Part shown: one piece after another, positions 10,113 to 18,928 of the stretch
Numbering within the stretch: position 1 is the stretch's first letter
Layout: each line of letters starts with the position of its first letter
The notes under the pieces: model-generated
What the model saw: only the letters and a program-made list of their open reading frames with translations
The model's database searches: none
Told to the model about the DNA's origin: nothing
Source: Pyxidicoccus caerfyrddinensis
Lineage (GTDB): Bacteria > Myxococcota > Myxococcia > Myxococcales > Myxococcaceae
Length of the DNA: 64,000 bases
NCBI RefSeq assembly: GCF_010894405.1
Contig: NZ_JAAIYA010000030.1
Location: 100,750-164,749 of the forward strand
Direction of reading: 5' to 3'
Translations under genes and position numbers: made by a program

Positions 10113-10153
10113 GCGGACGGAGGTGCGCGTTGCGCACCGCGGACGGAGGTGCG
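10113..10153. repeat. Direct repeat flanking a perfect short hairpin
   Basis: GCGGACGGAGGTGCG occurs at 10113-10127 and 10139-10153. The sequence between and overlapping them folds as GGTGCGC-GTT-GCGCACC (10122-10138). The 15-bp core GTGCGCGTTGCGCAC is repeated exactly at 24143-24157. The second direct repeat lies 6-20 nt upstream of the start at 10159, so it may affect translation or transcription of that gene. Confidence 0.5.
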
Positions 10154-10158
10154 GCGCC

Positions 10159-10608
10159 ATGGAGCGACACATCATGCGGGGCTACGCGAGCCTCCCGGTG
10201 CGCAAGCACGAGCGCTCGCCCGCGACTCGCCGCCGGCCGCGACGGTGGCTCCCGGAGGACCGCTTCGAGCGGGACAATGCCCTCGCCTCCCTCTGGGGCA
10301 TGGTGGGCGCCACCGTGGCGCTGTTCCTGGCGCCCGGGGTGAATGGCTTCATCGCCGGTTGGGCGGGCAGTGGAGCCCTGGGCGGCTCGCGGCGGGCGCT
10401 GCGGGTGGCGCTGCTGGCCGTGGGGCTCGCGGCGCCAGCGCTGTGGCTCCTCCTGGGTCCGCTGCACCTGCCCGTCCTCGGCCTGTACCCGGGCGTCGGC
10501 ACGGGGAAGGCCATCCTCCTGTCGGTGGCCGGGCTGCTGCTGGGCGCGGGGGCGCGGGGCCTGCCGTCATGGGCGGCACGCGGCCTTCGCTCGCGCTCAC
10601 GGGCCTGA
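10159..10608 (+). CDS. Small three-helix membrane protein, unknown function
   Basis: 149 residues from the ATG at 10159; starts at 10111 or 10174 are also possible. A basic N-terminal 40 residues (RRRPRRW) precedes three hydrophobic segments (around residues 48-68, 82-105 and 120-140) with Gly-rich loops, and the tail is again basic. I recognise no family. The positive ends suggest an inner-membrane protein with both tails partly cytoplasmic. The kinase gene follows 192 bp downstream. Confidence 0.55.
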   Translation: MERHIMRGYASLPVRKHERSPATRRRPRRWLPEDRFERDNALASLWGMVGATVALFLAPGVNGFIAGWAGSGALGGSRRALRVALLAVGLAAPALWLLLGPLHLPVLGLYPGVGTGKAILLSVAGLLLGAGARGLPSWAARGLRSRSRA

Positions 10609-10800
10609 AGCCTCGCGCAGCTCTCGCGCGCCCCCCGACCGCCCACCTGTCGACGCCCTGCCCCGCTGGCCGATGCCGGACCCGCGCGCGAGATGCATGA
10701 CTTTCCGGGGCGCCCATGCCGAAGGACGGGCCCTTCCTGGACCGGGCCCGCTGCCTGGCCGCAGGGCTGGAGGAAGACCGCGCTTCGGGGGACGCCAGGG

Positions 10801-13164
10801 ATGAGCAGGACCGGAAGGCCCCAGAGTCGCACCGCGGCCACGGTCCGCGCGCTGGCGTGGCTCGCGGCGCTGGGCGTTCCCGCCATCGGGGTGCTGACCC
10901 TGGTGGGCCACGTGCGCAACGTGACGGTGCTGCGGTCGGTGATGCCCGGCTACCCCGAGACCCAGCCCACGACCGGCCTGGCGCTGATGCTCGGAGGACT
11001 CTCGCTGGGCCTGCGGCTGTCACGCCGTGCCTCCGGGCTCCGCTCCGCGCTGGCGGTGGCCTGCGCGGTGGCGATGCTGGCCATTGGCGCGGTGAGCCTC
11101 CTCCATGACGTCACGGGGCTGGACGCGGGCCTGGTCGCGGCGATGAGTCGCTCCTCGCCGCTCACCTCCGTGTGCCTGGTGCTGCTGGGCTCCGCGCTGG
11201 CGATGCTGGGAAGCCCCCGGCGGCGGGCGAAGACGCGGGACGCGCTCACGGTGCTGGCGATGCTGCTGGCGCTGCTGGGCTTCAACGGCCTGCTGCTCGG
11301 CCCGCTGGTGGGGGAGGCCCCCCTGCCCTTCCTCGCGCAGCGGAGCATGGGCCTGTCCACGTCGATTGCGCTGATGCTGCTGGGCCTGGGGACGCTGTGC
11401 GCGCGGCCGCAGCAGGGGCTGGTGGCCCGCGTCACGCGCGACACGCTCGGCGGGTTCCTCGCGCGCCGGCTCGTCCCGGTGGCGCTGCTGGGGCCGCCGC
11501 TGCTGGGCGTGGCGCTGGTGCTGCTGTACGGCGCGGGCCTCATCAACCACGAGGCGAAGCTGCCCCTCTTCGCCACCGTGGTGTGCGCGGGCGGCACGGG
11601 GCTGGTGCTGCTGGCGGCGCGCGCGCTGGACGTGCTCGAGGTCCGCCGCCGGGAGACCACCGCCGCGCTGGAGGCCTCCGAGGCGCGCTACCGCGGGCTG
11701 CTGGAGACGGCGCCGGCCCCGGTGCTCACGGTGGACGCGCGCGGCCTCTTGCGCTTCGTCAACGCGGAGGCGGAGCGGGTGTTCGGCTACCGGCGCGAGG
11801 AGCTGCTGGGGCGCGAGGTGGAGGTGCTCGTTCCCGAGGGACTCTTCGGCGGCCGCCGCCTGGATGCCGCGCCGGATGAGCGCGCCCTGCACGGGCTGCG
11901 CAAGGACGGCTCGCAGGTGCGGCTGGAGGTGCGGCTGAGCCTCGTGTCGGACCAGGAGGGGACGAGCCTGCTCGCCCTCCTCCGCGACGTCACCGAGCGC
12001 GAGCGGTTCCTCGCCGGGGTGCAGCGCGCCCACGAGGAGGCGGAGATGCAGCGCAGCCTCCTCCAGGTGGTGCTGGACCATGCGCCCGTGGGCGTCGTCT
12101 TCGTGGACCCGGAGGCCGGCACGGTGGTGACCAACCGCGTCGCCGACCTGATGTATGACCTGCCCCAGGCGCCGATGCGGCAGGCCGAGTACGTGAAGCT
12201 CCTGCGCTACCCGGACGGGCGACCCGTGGGGATGGAGGAACTGCCCTCCGCGCGCGCCGCCGCGACGGGCCAGGCGGTGGGCCCGGAGGAGTACCTCATC
12301 GTCCAGCCGAACGGGCACACCGTGCCCGTGCTGGCCACGGCGGCGCCCATCCCCGGGCCCTCGGGTGGGCCGCGCGGCGTGGTGGTCAGCCTGCAGGACC
12401 TCACCACGCGCCACGAGCTGGACCAGCTGCGCGAGGAATACGTGGGCCTCATCTCGCACGACCTGCGAGGCCCCCTGCAGGTCATCAACCTGCGGGCGAG
12501 CCTGCTCCAGCGCGGCCTGCACGCGCGCCACCTGTCGCGCGAGGAGGGGCTCACCGAGTCCATCCTGCACAGCGTGGGGTGGATGAGTTCCATGATTGAA
12601 GACCTCCTGGAGGGCTCGCGGCTGGAGGCGAAGCGGGCCCCGCTGCGCCGCGAGCCGAGGGACCTGGTGCGCTTCCTGGAGGAGACGCTGGAGCGCGACG
12701 TGCCCCCGAACCTGCGCGAGCGCTTCCGGCTGGAGGTGGCCGGCCCGGTGCCGCAGGTGTGGCTGGACCCGACGCGGCTGGAGCGGGTGCTGGCCAACCT
12801 GCTCGGCAATGCCGCGAAGTACAGCCCGCCGTCCCTGCCGGTGGTGGTGCGTGCCCGGGCACAGGAAGGGCGGGTGGTGGTGTCCGTGAGCGACGAGGGC
12901 CCGGGGCTGGCCCCCGAGGACGCCGCGCACATCTTCGACAAGTACTACCGCACGCAGCAGGGCAGCGCGGCTGACGCGAAGGGGCTGGGCCTGGGGCTCT
13001 ACATCAGCCGCCTCATCGTCGAGGCGCACGGCGGCCACATCTGGGTGGAGAGCGAGCCCGGCAGGGGCGCCACCTTCCTGTTCAGCCTGCCGGTGGAGCC
13101 CCCGCGCGAGGAGCCCGGCCCCGGCCCGCTGCCGGGCGCGACGGGGCCGGGGAACAACGCCTGA
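10801..13164 (+). CDS. Membrane-bound PAS sensor histidine kinase
   Basis: 787 residues from the ATG at 10801. Residues 15-285 contain eight or so hydrophobic helices, a MASE-like membrane sensor. Two PAS domains follow (about 292-405 and 420-538; the first has FVNAEAERVFGYRREELLG). The HisKA H-box is LISHDLRGPL with the phosphoacceptor His at about residue 553. The HATPase_c domain has N-box NLLGNAAKYS, G1 DEGPGL and G2 GLGLGLYISR. No receiver domain and no adjacent response regulator, so an orphan kinase. The stop is 2 nt before the convergent next gene's stop. Confidence 0.92.
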   Translation: MSRTGRPQSRTAATVRALAWLAALGVPAIGVLTLVGHVRNVTVLRSVMPGYPETQPTTGLALMLGGLSLGLRLSRRASGLRSALAVACAVAMLAIGAVSLLHDVTGLDAGLVAAMSRSSPLTSVCLVLLGSALAMLGSPRRRAKTRDALTVLAMLLALLGFNGLLLGPLVGEAPLPFLAQRSMGLSTSIALMLLGLGTLCARPQQGLVARVTRDTLGGFLARRLVPVALLGPPLLGVALVLLYGAGLINHEAKLPLFATVVCAGGTGLVLLAARALDVLEVRRRETTAALEASEARYRGLLETAPAPVLTVDARGLLRFVNAEAERVFGYRREELLGREVEVLVPEGLFGGRRLDAAPDERALHGLRKDGSQVRLEVRLSLVSDQEGTSLLALLRDVTERERFLAGVQRAHEEAEMQRSLLQVVLDHAPVGVVFVDPEAGTVVTNRVADLMYDLPQAPMRQAEYVKLLRYPDGRPVGMEELPSARAAATGQAVGPEEYLIVQPNGHTVPVLATAAPIPGPSGGPRGVVVSLQDLTTRHELDQLREEYVGLISHDLRGPLQVINLRASLLQRGLHARHLSREEGLTESILHSVGWMSSMIEDLLEGSRLEAKRAPLRREPRDLVRFLEETLERDVPPNLRERFRLEVAGPVPQVWLDPTRLERVLANLLGNAAKYSPPSLPVVVRARAQEGRVVVSVSDEGPGLAPEDAAHIFDKYYRTQQGSAADAKGLGLGLYISRLIVEAHGGHIWVESEPGRGATFLFSLPVEPPREEPGPGPLPGATGPGNNA

Positions 13165-13165
13165 G

Positions 13166-14275
13166 TCACGGGCGCCGGGCCACCCAGCGCGGCAGCCAGT
13201 CCGCGCCCTTCGCGGTGGTGAGCCGCGTCTGCCCGGTGCCATCCGCGCGCATCAGGTACACGTCCGTGTCTCCCTGGCGCTCGGACACGAAGGCCAGGTA
13301 CTTCCCGTCCGGGCTCCACGCCGGCATGTCGTCCCGCTGCTGGCCGTCCGTCAGCGCCACCGGCGCGCCGCCGGCCACGGGCGCCACCCAGATGCGGCTC
13401 TTGCCACCCGGCAGGCGGCTCACGTACGCCAGCTTCTGCCCATCCGGGCTCCACGCAGCCTCGCGCTCCTCACCCTCGACGGCCGCGCCGGACACCGGCC
13501 GCAGGTTCGCTCCGTCCGGGCGCACCAGGTAGAGCTTGTCCTGGCCCTGGCGGTCGCTGATGAACGCGAGCCACTTCCCGTCAGGGCTCCACTGCGGCGA
13601 GCGGTCCTCCTTGTGGAAGGCGGTGATGCGCCGCTCCTGCGTCCCGTCCGCGCGCGCCACGTAGATTTCCGGGTCGCCCTCGCGGCTGCACACGTAGGCC
13701 ACCTCCGTCCCGTCCGGTGACACCGACGGCTCGAAGCAGCCCTGCTTCACCTGCGTGAGCGGCACCTCCGGCACGCCCTCGCGAGGCTGGAGCTTCACCA
13801 CGTCGCTGAAGCCCTTCGCGTCGGACTCGGCCACCAGCCACGCGCCGTCCGGTGACCAGCTCGCGTTGCGCGCGCGCGCCCGGGGTGCGTTGAGCGGCAC
13901 CGCCGCCCCGCCGCCTTCGAGGGGCACCACGCGCAGCTGCTGGAACTGGAGCCCGCCCTGCTCGCGCACGGCCACCACCAGCAGTGACTTCCCGTCTGGC
14001 GACGGCGGGCCGGGGTACTCGTCCTCCTCGCCCTTCGTAAACTGGGTCTCCTTCCCGTCCGGAGTCGCCAACCACACGTCCTTCTGCCCCGCCCGCTCCG
14101 ACAGGAAGGCCACCACGCCCGGAATGGCGCGTGCTTCTTCCTTCGACAGCGGCCCGGCGCCAGACGCCCCGCCACACCGGCCGGAGCACCCGACGCCGAG
14201 CACGGCGAGCGCGGTGAGACACCGCGCCCGCCACGGCCAGGAACGCTGCTTCCGTTCGAGGCCCCGCATCGTCAT
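13166..14275 (-). CDS. TolB-like beta-propeller lipoprotein
   Basis: 369 residues with a signal ending at the lipobox-like GVGC (about residue 30). The mature part has six SPDG blade motifs (for example WSPDGKWLAFISD, WSPDGQKLAYVS, WSPDGKYLAFVSE), the PD40/WD40-like repeats of TolB-type propellers. Probably a periplasmic or outer-membrane-anchored scaffold or sugar-binding propeller. Its ATG is 1 nt from the stop of the amidase gene upstream, so the two are likely cotranscribed and may act together at the cell wall. ATG at 14269 is an alternative start. Confidence 0.86.
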   Translation of the reverse strand: MTMRGLERKQRSWPWRARCLTALAVLGVGCSGRCGGASGAGPLSKEEARAIPGVVAFLSERAGQKDVWLATPDGKETQFTKGEEDEYPGPPSPDGKSLLVVAVREQGGLQFQQLRVVPLEGGGAAVPLNAPRARARNASWSPDGAWLVAESDAKGFSDVVKLQPREGVPEVPLTQVKQGCFEPSVSPDGTEVAYVCSREGDPEIYVARADGTQERRITAFHKEDRSPQWSPDGKWLAFISDRQGQDKLYLVRPDGANLRPVSGAAVEGEEREAAWSPDGQKLAYVSRLPGGKSRIWVAPVAGGAPVALTDGQQRDDMPAWSPDGKYLAFVSERQGDTDVYLMRADGTGQTRLTTAKGADWLPRWVARRP

Positions 14276-14276
14276 C

Positions 14277-15905
14277 TCAGCGAACCTGGATGGCGTCCGC
14301 CATGACGACGTAGCCCGCGGTGGTCCAGCGGCTCAGCTGCACCTTGTTCCAGCCGGCCGGGAACGACCAGGTGCCCAGCGTGTTCCACTTGCTGCCGTTG
14401 GCCTGCTGGTTCACGTTGACCGTCACGTTGCCCGAAGAGGTGGTGACGATGAAGGGCGCGGCCGGAGCACGGTTGGTGCCCGCCACCCACCAGGCGTCGA
14501 TGGTCTTCGTGGCGGCGGCCGGCAGGTAGAACTCGAAGACGGCCGGCGCGGAGACGGCCTCGGTGGCGGCGTAGTAGTAGCCGCTGCCGTAGTAGCCGGT
14601 GCTGTAGCCGTCCGTCCACGTGCCCACGGTGGAGAAGCGCGCGTTGGCGGCGTTGTTGTTGGCGTTGTTGCTGTCGACGACGATGGCGCCCGTGGGCGTG
14701 CCGCCGTCACCGCAGTAGCTCTTGATCTTGCTGATGTACGAGGACCACGGCCAGTTCGGACCCGGGTCCGTGCGGGTGGCCGGCTGCAGCCGCCCGTGCG
14801 CCACGATGTGGTAGCTGTCGCGGACGATGCCCTGGCCCTGGGTGATGTCGCAGGACAGCTTCGCCGAGGCGTCAATCTGGCCGGCGGGGAACGAGGACTG
14901 GCTGGCGAAGCCGCCGTGCTCGATGCCGACGGAGAAGTGGTTCACCGACACGCCGTTGCTGCCGCACATGACGCTGCCGTTGAGGCTGCAGTCATAGGAG
15001 GCGCCCACGTGCCAGGCGCGGCTGGACTCGCGCACGAGCTGCGAAATCTCCGTGCCGCCCTCGTTCACCACGTAGTGGGCGCTGACGCCCGCGTCGGGGT
15101 TGACCAGCCAGCCCCAGCAGCCCGCGTAGTTGCCCTCACAGGTGTGGATGATGATCATCGACACGTCCGTGCCCGTCGGACGCGCGTTGTAGTTGGGCGA
15201 AGGGTGCCAGATGGAGGCGGCGTAGTCCGGGCCGGCCGCGAGGGCCTGCATGCGCGGCAGGGCGAACTTCGCCTCCACCGACGCGGGCTCCAGCGAGACG
15301 GCGACCTTGCCGTCGGGGGTGAAGGCACCCTCGCCCGAGCGCAGCACGGCGTACACGTCGTTGTGGATGTAGTGCGCCTGCACGTCGGCGTCGGCGATGT
15401 CCGTCAGGCGGACGGCCACCGGGGCCCACGCGCCCAGGTCCGCGCGGTCGATGCCCGCCTCGGCGGCGTACTTCGACAGCAGCGCGGCGCCCGCGCGGAG
15501 GTTGGCGAGCGCTTCGGTGCGCACGGCCGCCTCGGACACGCCGGCCAGGGCCGCGCCCTCGGTGATGTGCTTCCCACGCAGGGCCAGGAGGCCGAACGCG
15601 GCGGGACGGCCCTCGAACTCCTCGGCGCCCTGGACGAACTCCCAGCGCGTCTCCGCGTAGGAGATGGCCTTGAGCAGATTCACCGGGACGTTGAACTCAC
15701 CGGCGGCCTTGGCGAACAGCGCGTCCAGCTGCACGGGGGTGCGGCGGGCGGCGTCCGCCACCGCGCGGGCGGCGTCCTGGGCCGCGTTGGACGGCGTCTC
15801 CGAGGCGGGGGGCGCCTCCGGGGCCGGGGCTTCCGGCTGGGGACCGCAGGCCGTCAGGGCCATGGCCGCGGCGGCGGCCGCGAAAGTCTTGCGCAGCAGA
15901 TGCAT
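14277..15905 (-). CDS. N-acetylmuramoyl-L-alanine amidase with golvesin-like C-terminal domain
   Basis: 542 residues from the ATG at 15905, preceded by GGAG. The lipobox is ALTAC (Cys20). Residues 50-200 are helical and resemble a lytic-transglycosylase-like or linker region. An Amidase_2 domain follows, with zinc-site motifs SMIIIHTCEG, VSAHYVV, RAWHVG and VGIEHGG. The C-terminal 135 residues (GYYGSGYYYA, AWWVAGTNRAPAAPF, ending VVMADAIQVR) match a golvesin/Xly-type binding domain. It should cleave the bond between MurNAc and the stem peptide, in the envelope or during predation. Operon with the propeller lipoprotein. Confidence 0.9.
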   Translation of the reverse strand: MHLLRKTFAAAAAAMALTACGPQPEAPAPEAPPASETPSNAAQDAARAVADAARRTPVQLDALFAKAAGEFNVPVNLLKAISYAETRWEFVQGAEEFEGRPAAFGLLALRGKHITEGAALAGVSEAAVRTEALANLRAGAALLSKYAAEAGIDRADLGAWAPVAVRLTDIADADVQAHYIHNDVYAVLRSGEGAFTPDGKVAVSLEPASVEAKFALPRMQALAAGPDYAASIWHPSPNYNARPTGTDVSMIIIHTCEGNYAGCWGWLVNPDAGVSAHYVVNEGGTEISQLVRESSRAWHVGASYDCSLNGSVMCGSNGVSVNHFSVGIEHGGFASQSSFPAGQIDASAKLSCDITQGQGIVRDSYHIVAHGRLQPATRTDPGPNWPWSSYISKIKSYCGDGGTPTGAIVVDSNNANNNAANARFSTVGTWTDGYSTGYYGSGYYYAATEAVSAPAVFEFYLPAAATKTIDAWWVAGTNRAPAAPFIVTTSSGNVTVNVNQQANGSKWNTLGTWSFPAGWNKVQLSRWTTAGYVVMADAIQVR

Positions 15906-16345
15906 GGGAACTCCAGTGAGGGGGGTCAGCAGCTCCACGGTCCGCCCCCACTTCCGGGAGCGGCGCAGGGGCGGGCCATGAGCAGCATGCGTGCCAATCA
16001 CGCTCTCCCCGCGAAACCCTGCTTTCCTGACTCCAGGTGGAGCATGGATGCTCCACTCGGGAGTCAAGAAATCGGCCGCCGTTACGCCTTTGAAACCTCG
16101 CAACCCCTTGGAATCATGGACCCCAAGACTCCAGGGCCCCCGACCTGGTGCGTCGGAGTGGCCCCTGCGTGTCTCACTGACGCATTCCGGGACAGGCGCA
16201 AGGTAAACAAATTTTACTCTTTTCCCGTACCTCTCGCTTTTTGGCGTGGCGCCGGAAGCGAAAGGGGGAGGCCGCCCCTCCGGGGTGCATGCCGGGAGGC
16301 AGGGCGGTGCCGACAGCGACGGGGGCTTCCGCTATGAGGAGGGGC
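15906..16345. other. 440-bp divergent intergenic region
   Basis: Separates the amidase gene (minus) from the metallophosphoesterase gene (plus). It holds a nested inverted repeat (16029-16065) and, near the plus-strand gene, an AT-rich stretch with a small palindrome GTAAA-CAAAT-TTTAC (16203-16217). GACTCCAGG occurs twice (16029-16037 and near 16127). I see no convincing open frame or RNA gene in it. Promoters for both genes must lie here. Confidence 0.5.
16029..16065. promoter_or_regulatory. Nested inverted repeat, candidate operator
   Basis: Outer arms GACTCC (16029-16034) and GGAGTC (16060-16065); inner arms TGGAGCAT (16038-16045) and ATGCTCCA (16048-16055) with a 2-nt centre. The inner 8-bp palindrome is symmetrical enough to be a dimeric regulator site. 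It lies about 125 bp upstream of the amidase start and 280 bp from the other gene. Confidence 0.45.
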
Positions 16346-17083
16346 ATGCGGCTCTTCGGTATTGGCGACACGCACCTGCCCTCCACGCGGCAGAAGGACA
16401 TGCACCGCTTCGGGTGGACGGAGCATCCGCTCCCGCTCCAGCGGGCGTGGGACGAGCGGGTGCGCCCGGAGGACGTGGTCATCGTGGCGGGCGACATCTC
16501 CTGGGGCACACGCGCCCACGAGGTGCTGGACGACCTGGCGTGGCTGGACGCTCGGCCGGGCCGCAAGGTGCTGGTGCGCGGCAACCATGACTACTGGTGG
16601 GGCGACTCGGCGTCGAAGCTGCGCAAGCTGCTGGAGCCGTACCGCACGATAGAGGGCTTCCTCCAGAACAGCGCCGTCGTCATGGGCCCGTGGGTGATTG
16701 CCGGCAGCCGGCTGTGGACGGCGCCCGAGGCCCCGCCCATGCCCGGCGGAGAGATGGGCGACGAGCCGGCGGACCTCGGCTACGTGGAGCGAGAGACGCG
16801 CCGACTGGCGGCTTCTTTCGACGACGCGAAGAAGAAGGAGGCGGCCAGCCCCACGCCGCTGGTGCGCGTGGTGGCGGTGCACTTCCCGCCGGTGTACGCG
16901 AACCAGAAGGCCACCGCCTTCAGCGAGCCGATTGAAGCCTTCGCGCCGAAGGTGTGTGTCTATGGACACCTGCACGCGGAGGGAATCGCCGCGGGCTTCA
17001 CGGGGGAGCGGGCCGGGGTCAAGTACGTGCTGGCGTCGTGTGACGCGGCGCGCTTCGCGCCGGTGCTCCTCGACGAGGTGTAA
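16346..17083 (+). CDS. Calcineurin-like metallophosphoesterase
   Basis: 245 residues. The metal-binding motifs of the family appear in order: GDTH (residues 7-10), VAGDISWG, RGNHDYWWG, AVHFPP and VYGHLH. The chosen ATG at 16346 puts the first motif right at the N-terminus, as in YkuE-like phosphoesterases, and has AGGAGGGG just upstream. In-frame ATG codons at 16334 and further upstream would only add a basic leader. Hydrolyses an unknown phosphoester in the cytoplasm. Followed 61 bp later by the DUF2378 gene on the same strand. Confidence 0.9.
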   Translation: MRLFGIGDTHLPSTRQKDMHRFGWTEHPLPLQRAWDERVRPEDVVIVAGDISWGTRAHEVLDDLAWLDARPGRKVLVRGNHDYWWGDSASKLRKLLEPYRTIEGFLQNSAVVMGPWVIAGSRLWTAPEAPPMPGGEMGDEPADLGYVERETRRLAASFDDAKKKEAASPTPLVRVVAVHFPPVYANQKATAFSEPIEAFAPKVCVYGHLHAEGIAAGFTGERAGVKYVLASCDAARFAPVLLDEV

Positions 17084-17144
17084 CTCAGGCTAGGGTCCCG
17101 CCACTTCCTTCCGGGGGCCATGGGCGGGAAGCAGGAGTGGTGTC

Positions 17145-17726
17145 ATGCCGTCCAACAAGGCGGAGCTCGCCTCGCGCATCGCCGCCGCGAAGCCCGGCGA
17201 CTCGGTGCGCGGGCTGTTCTTCAAGACGGTGTTCGGCGTCCTCGAGCAGCACGGCGGCCGCTCCGCGGTGGAGGCGGTGCGCGTGGGCGAGCTGGCGACG
17301 GACTACTGGGAGCTGCGCTCGTACCCGGTGCAGGACTTCCTCACGCTGCTCTACCGCGCGGCGGACGCGCTGGAGGACACGCTGGGGCCGGAGAACGCCG
17401 TGTACCACGCGTGCGGCGAGACGGGCGTGACGCGCTACTCCACCGGGCCGGGCATGCTCATCTTCGGCATCATCTCCCGGGGCGACCCGCAGAAGCTCTT
17501 CGCGGGCGCGCAGATGGGCTACAGCGCGGCCGTCTCCTACGGCAGCCGGGAGTACCTCACCACAGGGGCGAAGTCCGGCACGCTGCGCGTGCGCCGGGAC
17601 ATGCTGCCGCCCGCGTACCATGAAGGCATCCTCACCGGCGCGCTGAAGGTCCTGGGGCTGAAGGGCACCGCGAAGGCCCAGGCGCACGGCATCGACCGCG
17701 TGGACTACGACATCCAGTGGGAGTAG
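17145..17726 (+). CDS. DUF2378 (TIGR02265) family protein
   Basis: 193 residues. The pattern RGLFFKTVFGVLEQHGG, then YPVQDFLTLLYRAA, then an SYGSREY-containing C-terminal half matches the TIGR02265 paralogous family, which is greatly expanded in Myxococcus and nearly confined to its relatives. Function unknown; no signal peptide or membrane segment, so cytoplasmic. Strong ribosome site (GCAGGAGTG). This is one of the clearest taxonomic markers in the window. Confidence 0.85.
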   Translation: MPSNKAELASRIAAAKPGDSVRGLFFKTVFGVLEQHGGRSAVEAVRVGELATDYWELRSYPVQDFLTLLYRAADALEDTLGPENAVYHACGETGVTRYSTGPGMLIFGIISRGDPQKLFAGAQMGYSAAVSYGSREYLTTGAKSGTLRVRRDMLPPAYHEGILTGALKVLGLKGTAKAQAHGIDRVDYDIQWE

Positions 17727-17735
17727 CGCCGCGCT

Positions 17736-18761
17736 TCAGTCCACGCGGGTGAAGGTGACGTCCAGCTCCGCCACCACGCGCTCGCCGACGGAGGCCTGGC
17801 AGGTGAAGGTGTGGTCATTGCCCTCGTGCGCGCGGCGGACGGCGCCGAACGTCACCGTCTGCCCGGCGAACGCGAGGCTGTCCGCGGACAGGCGCACGTC
17901 CTTGGTGAGGCAGCGCGCCCAGGGCGCACCCTCCAGGCGGCGCAGCAGCGTGGTGGCCACGCGAGTCATGCCGCTCGCCACAATCGCCACCGGCATCACC
18001 GGGTGCAGTGCGAAGTGGCCCTTGCACATGTCCGGCGTCACCGGGCCGAGCGTGGCGCGCAGGGACTCGCCATCCGGGCGCCAGTCGCGCAGGGCCAGCG
18101 GCTTGCTGTACGGGTTCTGCCGCAGCTTGGCCCACTCCTCGGGGGTGCGCTGCACGCTCTCGTCCCGGCGCGGCTCGCGGCGCATGTCCACACGCGCCTC
18201 ACCGAACAGGCGCGTGAAGGCGGCGGCGGAGAGGACGTTGTAGTCCACCTCCAGGCGGAACAGCGGCGTGCCGTCCTCCAGCGACAGCAGCGTCTGCGCG
18301 GTGGCGGTGCGCTTGCCGGTGAACTGCGCGCGCGCCAGGCCCCAGAGCAGCTCCGTGGAGCGGGCCATGGCCTCCGGGCGCAGCCACTGCCCGCGCGCGC
18401 CGCACGCCAGGTAGAAGTGCTGGCCGTCCTTCGGCGACATCAGCGCGGACGCGCACGAGCCGAGGATGGCCAGGTGACGCCCCGACTCCGCGATGCTGAT
18501 GGGGCCGGCCTCCGCGTCCGGGTCCTGCTGCACCGGGATGCGCGCGACGACCTCGCCCTCGCCCATCACCGTCACGTCCTTCAGCGCGTAGTACGGATCG
18601 CGCACGCAGATGCGCGGGTACAGGTCCGCGTGCGTCAGCACCGTGTGCGGCGCCAGCCCTTCGAGCGTCTCCAGCGGCTCCTGCGCCTGATTCCAGGAAC
18701 CCTGGGTGGCGCCGGTGGTGACGAGCGAGGGAGCGGGGACGAAGGAGGTGGCGTCGAGCAT
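17736..18761 (-). CDS. FabA/FabZ-like double-hotdog dehydratase homologue
   Basis: 341 residues from the ATG at 18761. The motif GHFALHPVMP (about residues 248-257) corresponds to the GHFPxxPVMPG signature of 3-hydroxyacyl-ACP dehydratases, with His249 at the catalytic position. The following VRLSADSLAFAGQTVTF and GERVVAELDVTFTRV strands fit a hotdog fold. The N-terminal half (DVTVMGEGEVVARIPV, SIAESGRHLAILG) looks like a first hotdog lacking that signature. I infer a role in fatty-acid or polyketide chain modification. It could instead be a thioesterase. Alone in its transcription unit, behind AT-rich palindromes. Confidence 0.62.
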   Translation of the reverse strand: MLDATSFVPAPSLVTTGATQGSWNQAQEPLETLEGLAPHTVLTHADLYPRICVRDPYYALKDVTVMGEGEVVARIPVQQDPDAEAGPISIAESGRHLAILGSCASALMSPKDGQHFYLACGARGQWLRPEAMARSTELLWGLARAQFTGKRTATAQTLLSLEDGTPLFRLEVDYNVLSAAAFTRLFGEARVDMRREPRRDESVQRTPEEWAKLRQNPYSKPLALRDWRPDGESLRATLGPVTPDMCKGHFALHPVMPVAIVASGMTRVATTLLRRLEGAPWARCLTKDVRLSADSLAFAGQTVTFGAVRRAHEGNDHTFTCQASVGERVVAELDVTFTRVD

Positions 18762-18788
18762 GGGAGACTGACCTTTATTCGGACACAG

Positions 18789-18804
18789 GGTGTCGGGGGA
18801 CACC
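18789..18804 (-). promoter_or_regulatory. Leader hairpin of the double-hotdog gene
   Basis: GGTGTC/GACACC with a 4-nt loop (GGGG on the plus strand), in what would be the 5' untranslated region, 28 nt upstream of the start codon. A further GGACAC just before it could pair alternatively with the GTGTC arm, so two mutually exclusive folds are possible. Confidence 0.35.
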
Positions 18805-18838
18805 TGCTCGCCTTGTAACCGAGGGAGCTTCCGGTGGT

Positions 18839-18854
18839 ACAGAACTTTTTCTGT
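18839..18854. promoter_or_regulatory. ACAGAA-N4-TTCTGT palindrome
   Basis: Perfect 6-bp arms with centre CTTT, extended by GGT and ACC on the flanks if one base is bulged. Located 78 bp upstream of the double-hotdog start, within reach of its promoter. Candidate repressor or activator site. Confidence 0.45.
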
Positions 18855-18905
18855 TACCCGGAAATATTCTCGTCCGAAGGCCCGAATAGTTGCCTCCACC
18901 CGGTA

Positions 18906-18928
18906 ATTTTATGTCGGAGACATAAAAT
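18906..18928. promoter_or_regulatory. AT-rich 10-bp-arm palindrome, candidate operator
   Basis: Arms ATTTTATGTC and GACATAAAAT with centre GGA: a perfect 23-bp dyad in otherwise about 70% GC DNA. Such symmetry with short spacing is typical of TetR- or MarR-type operators. It is 145 bp upstream of the double-hotdog gene, the only start codon facing it. Confidence 0.6.
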
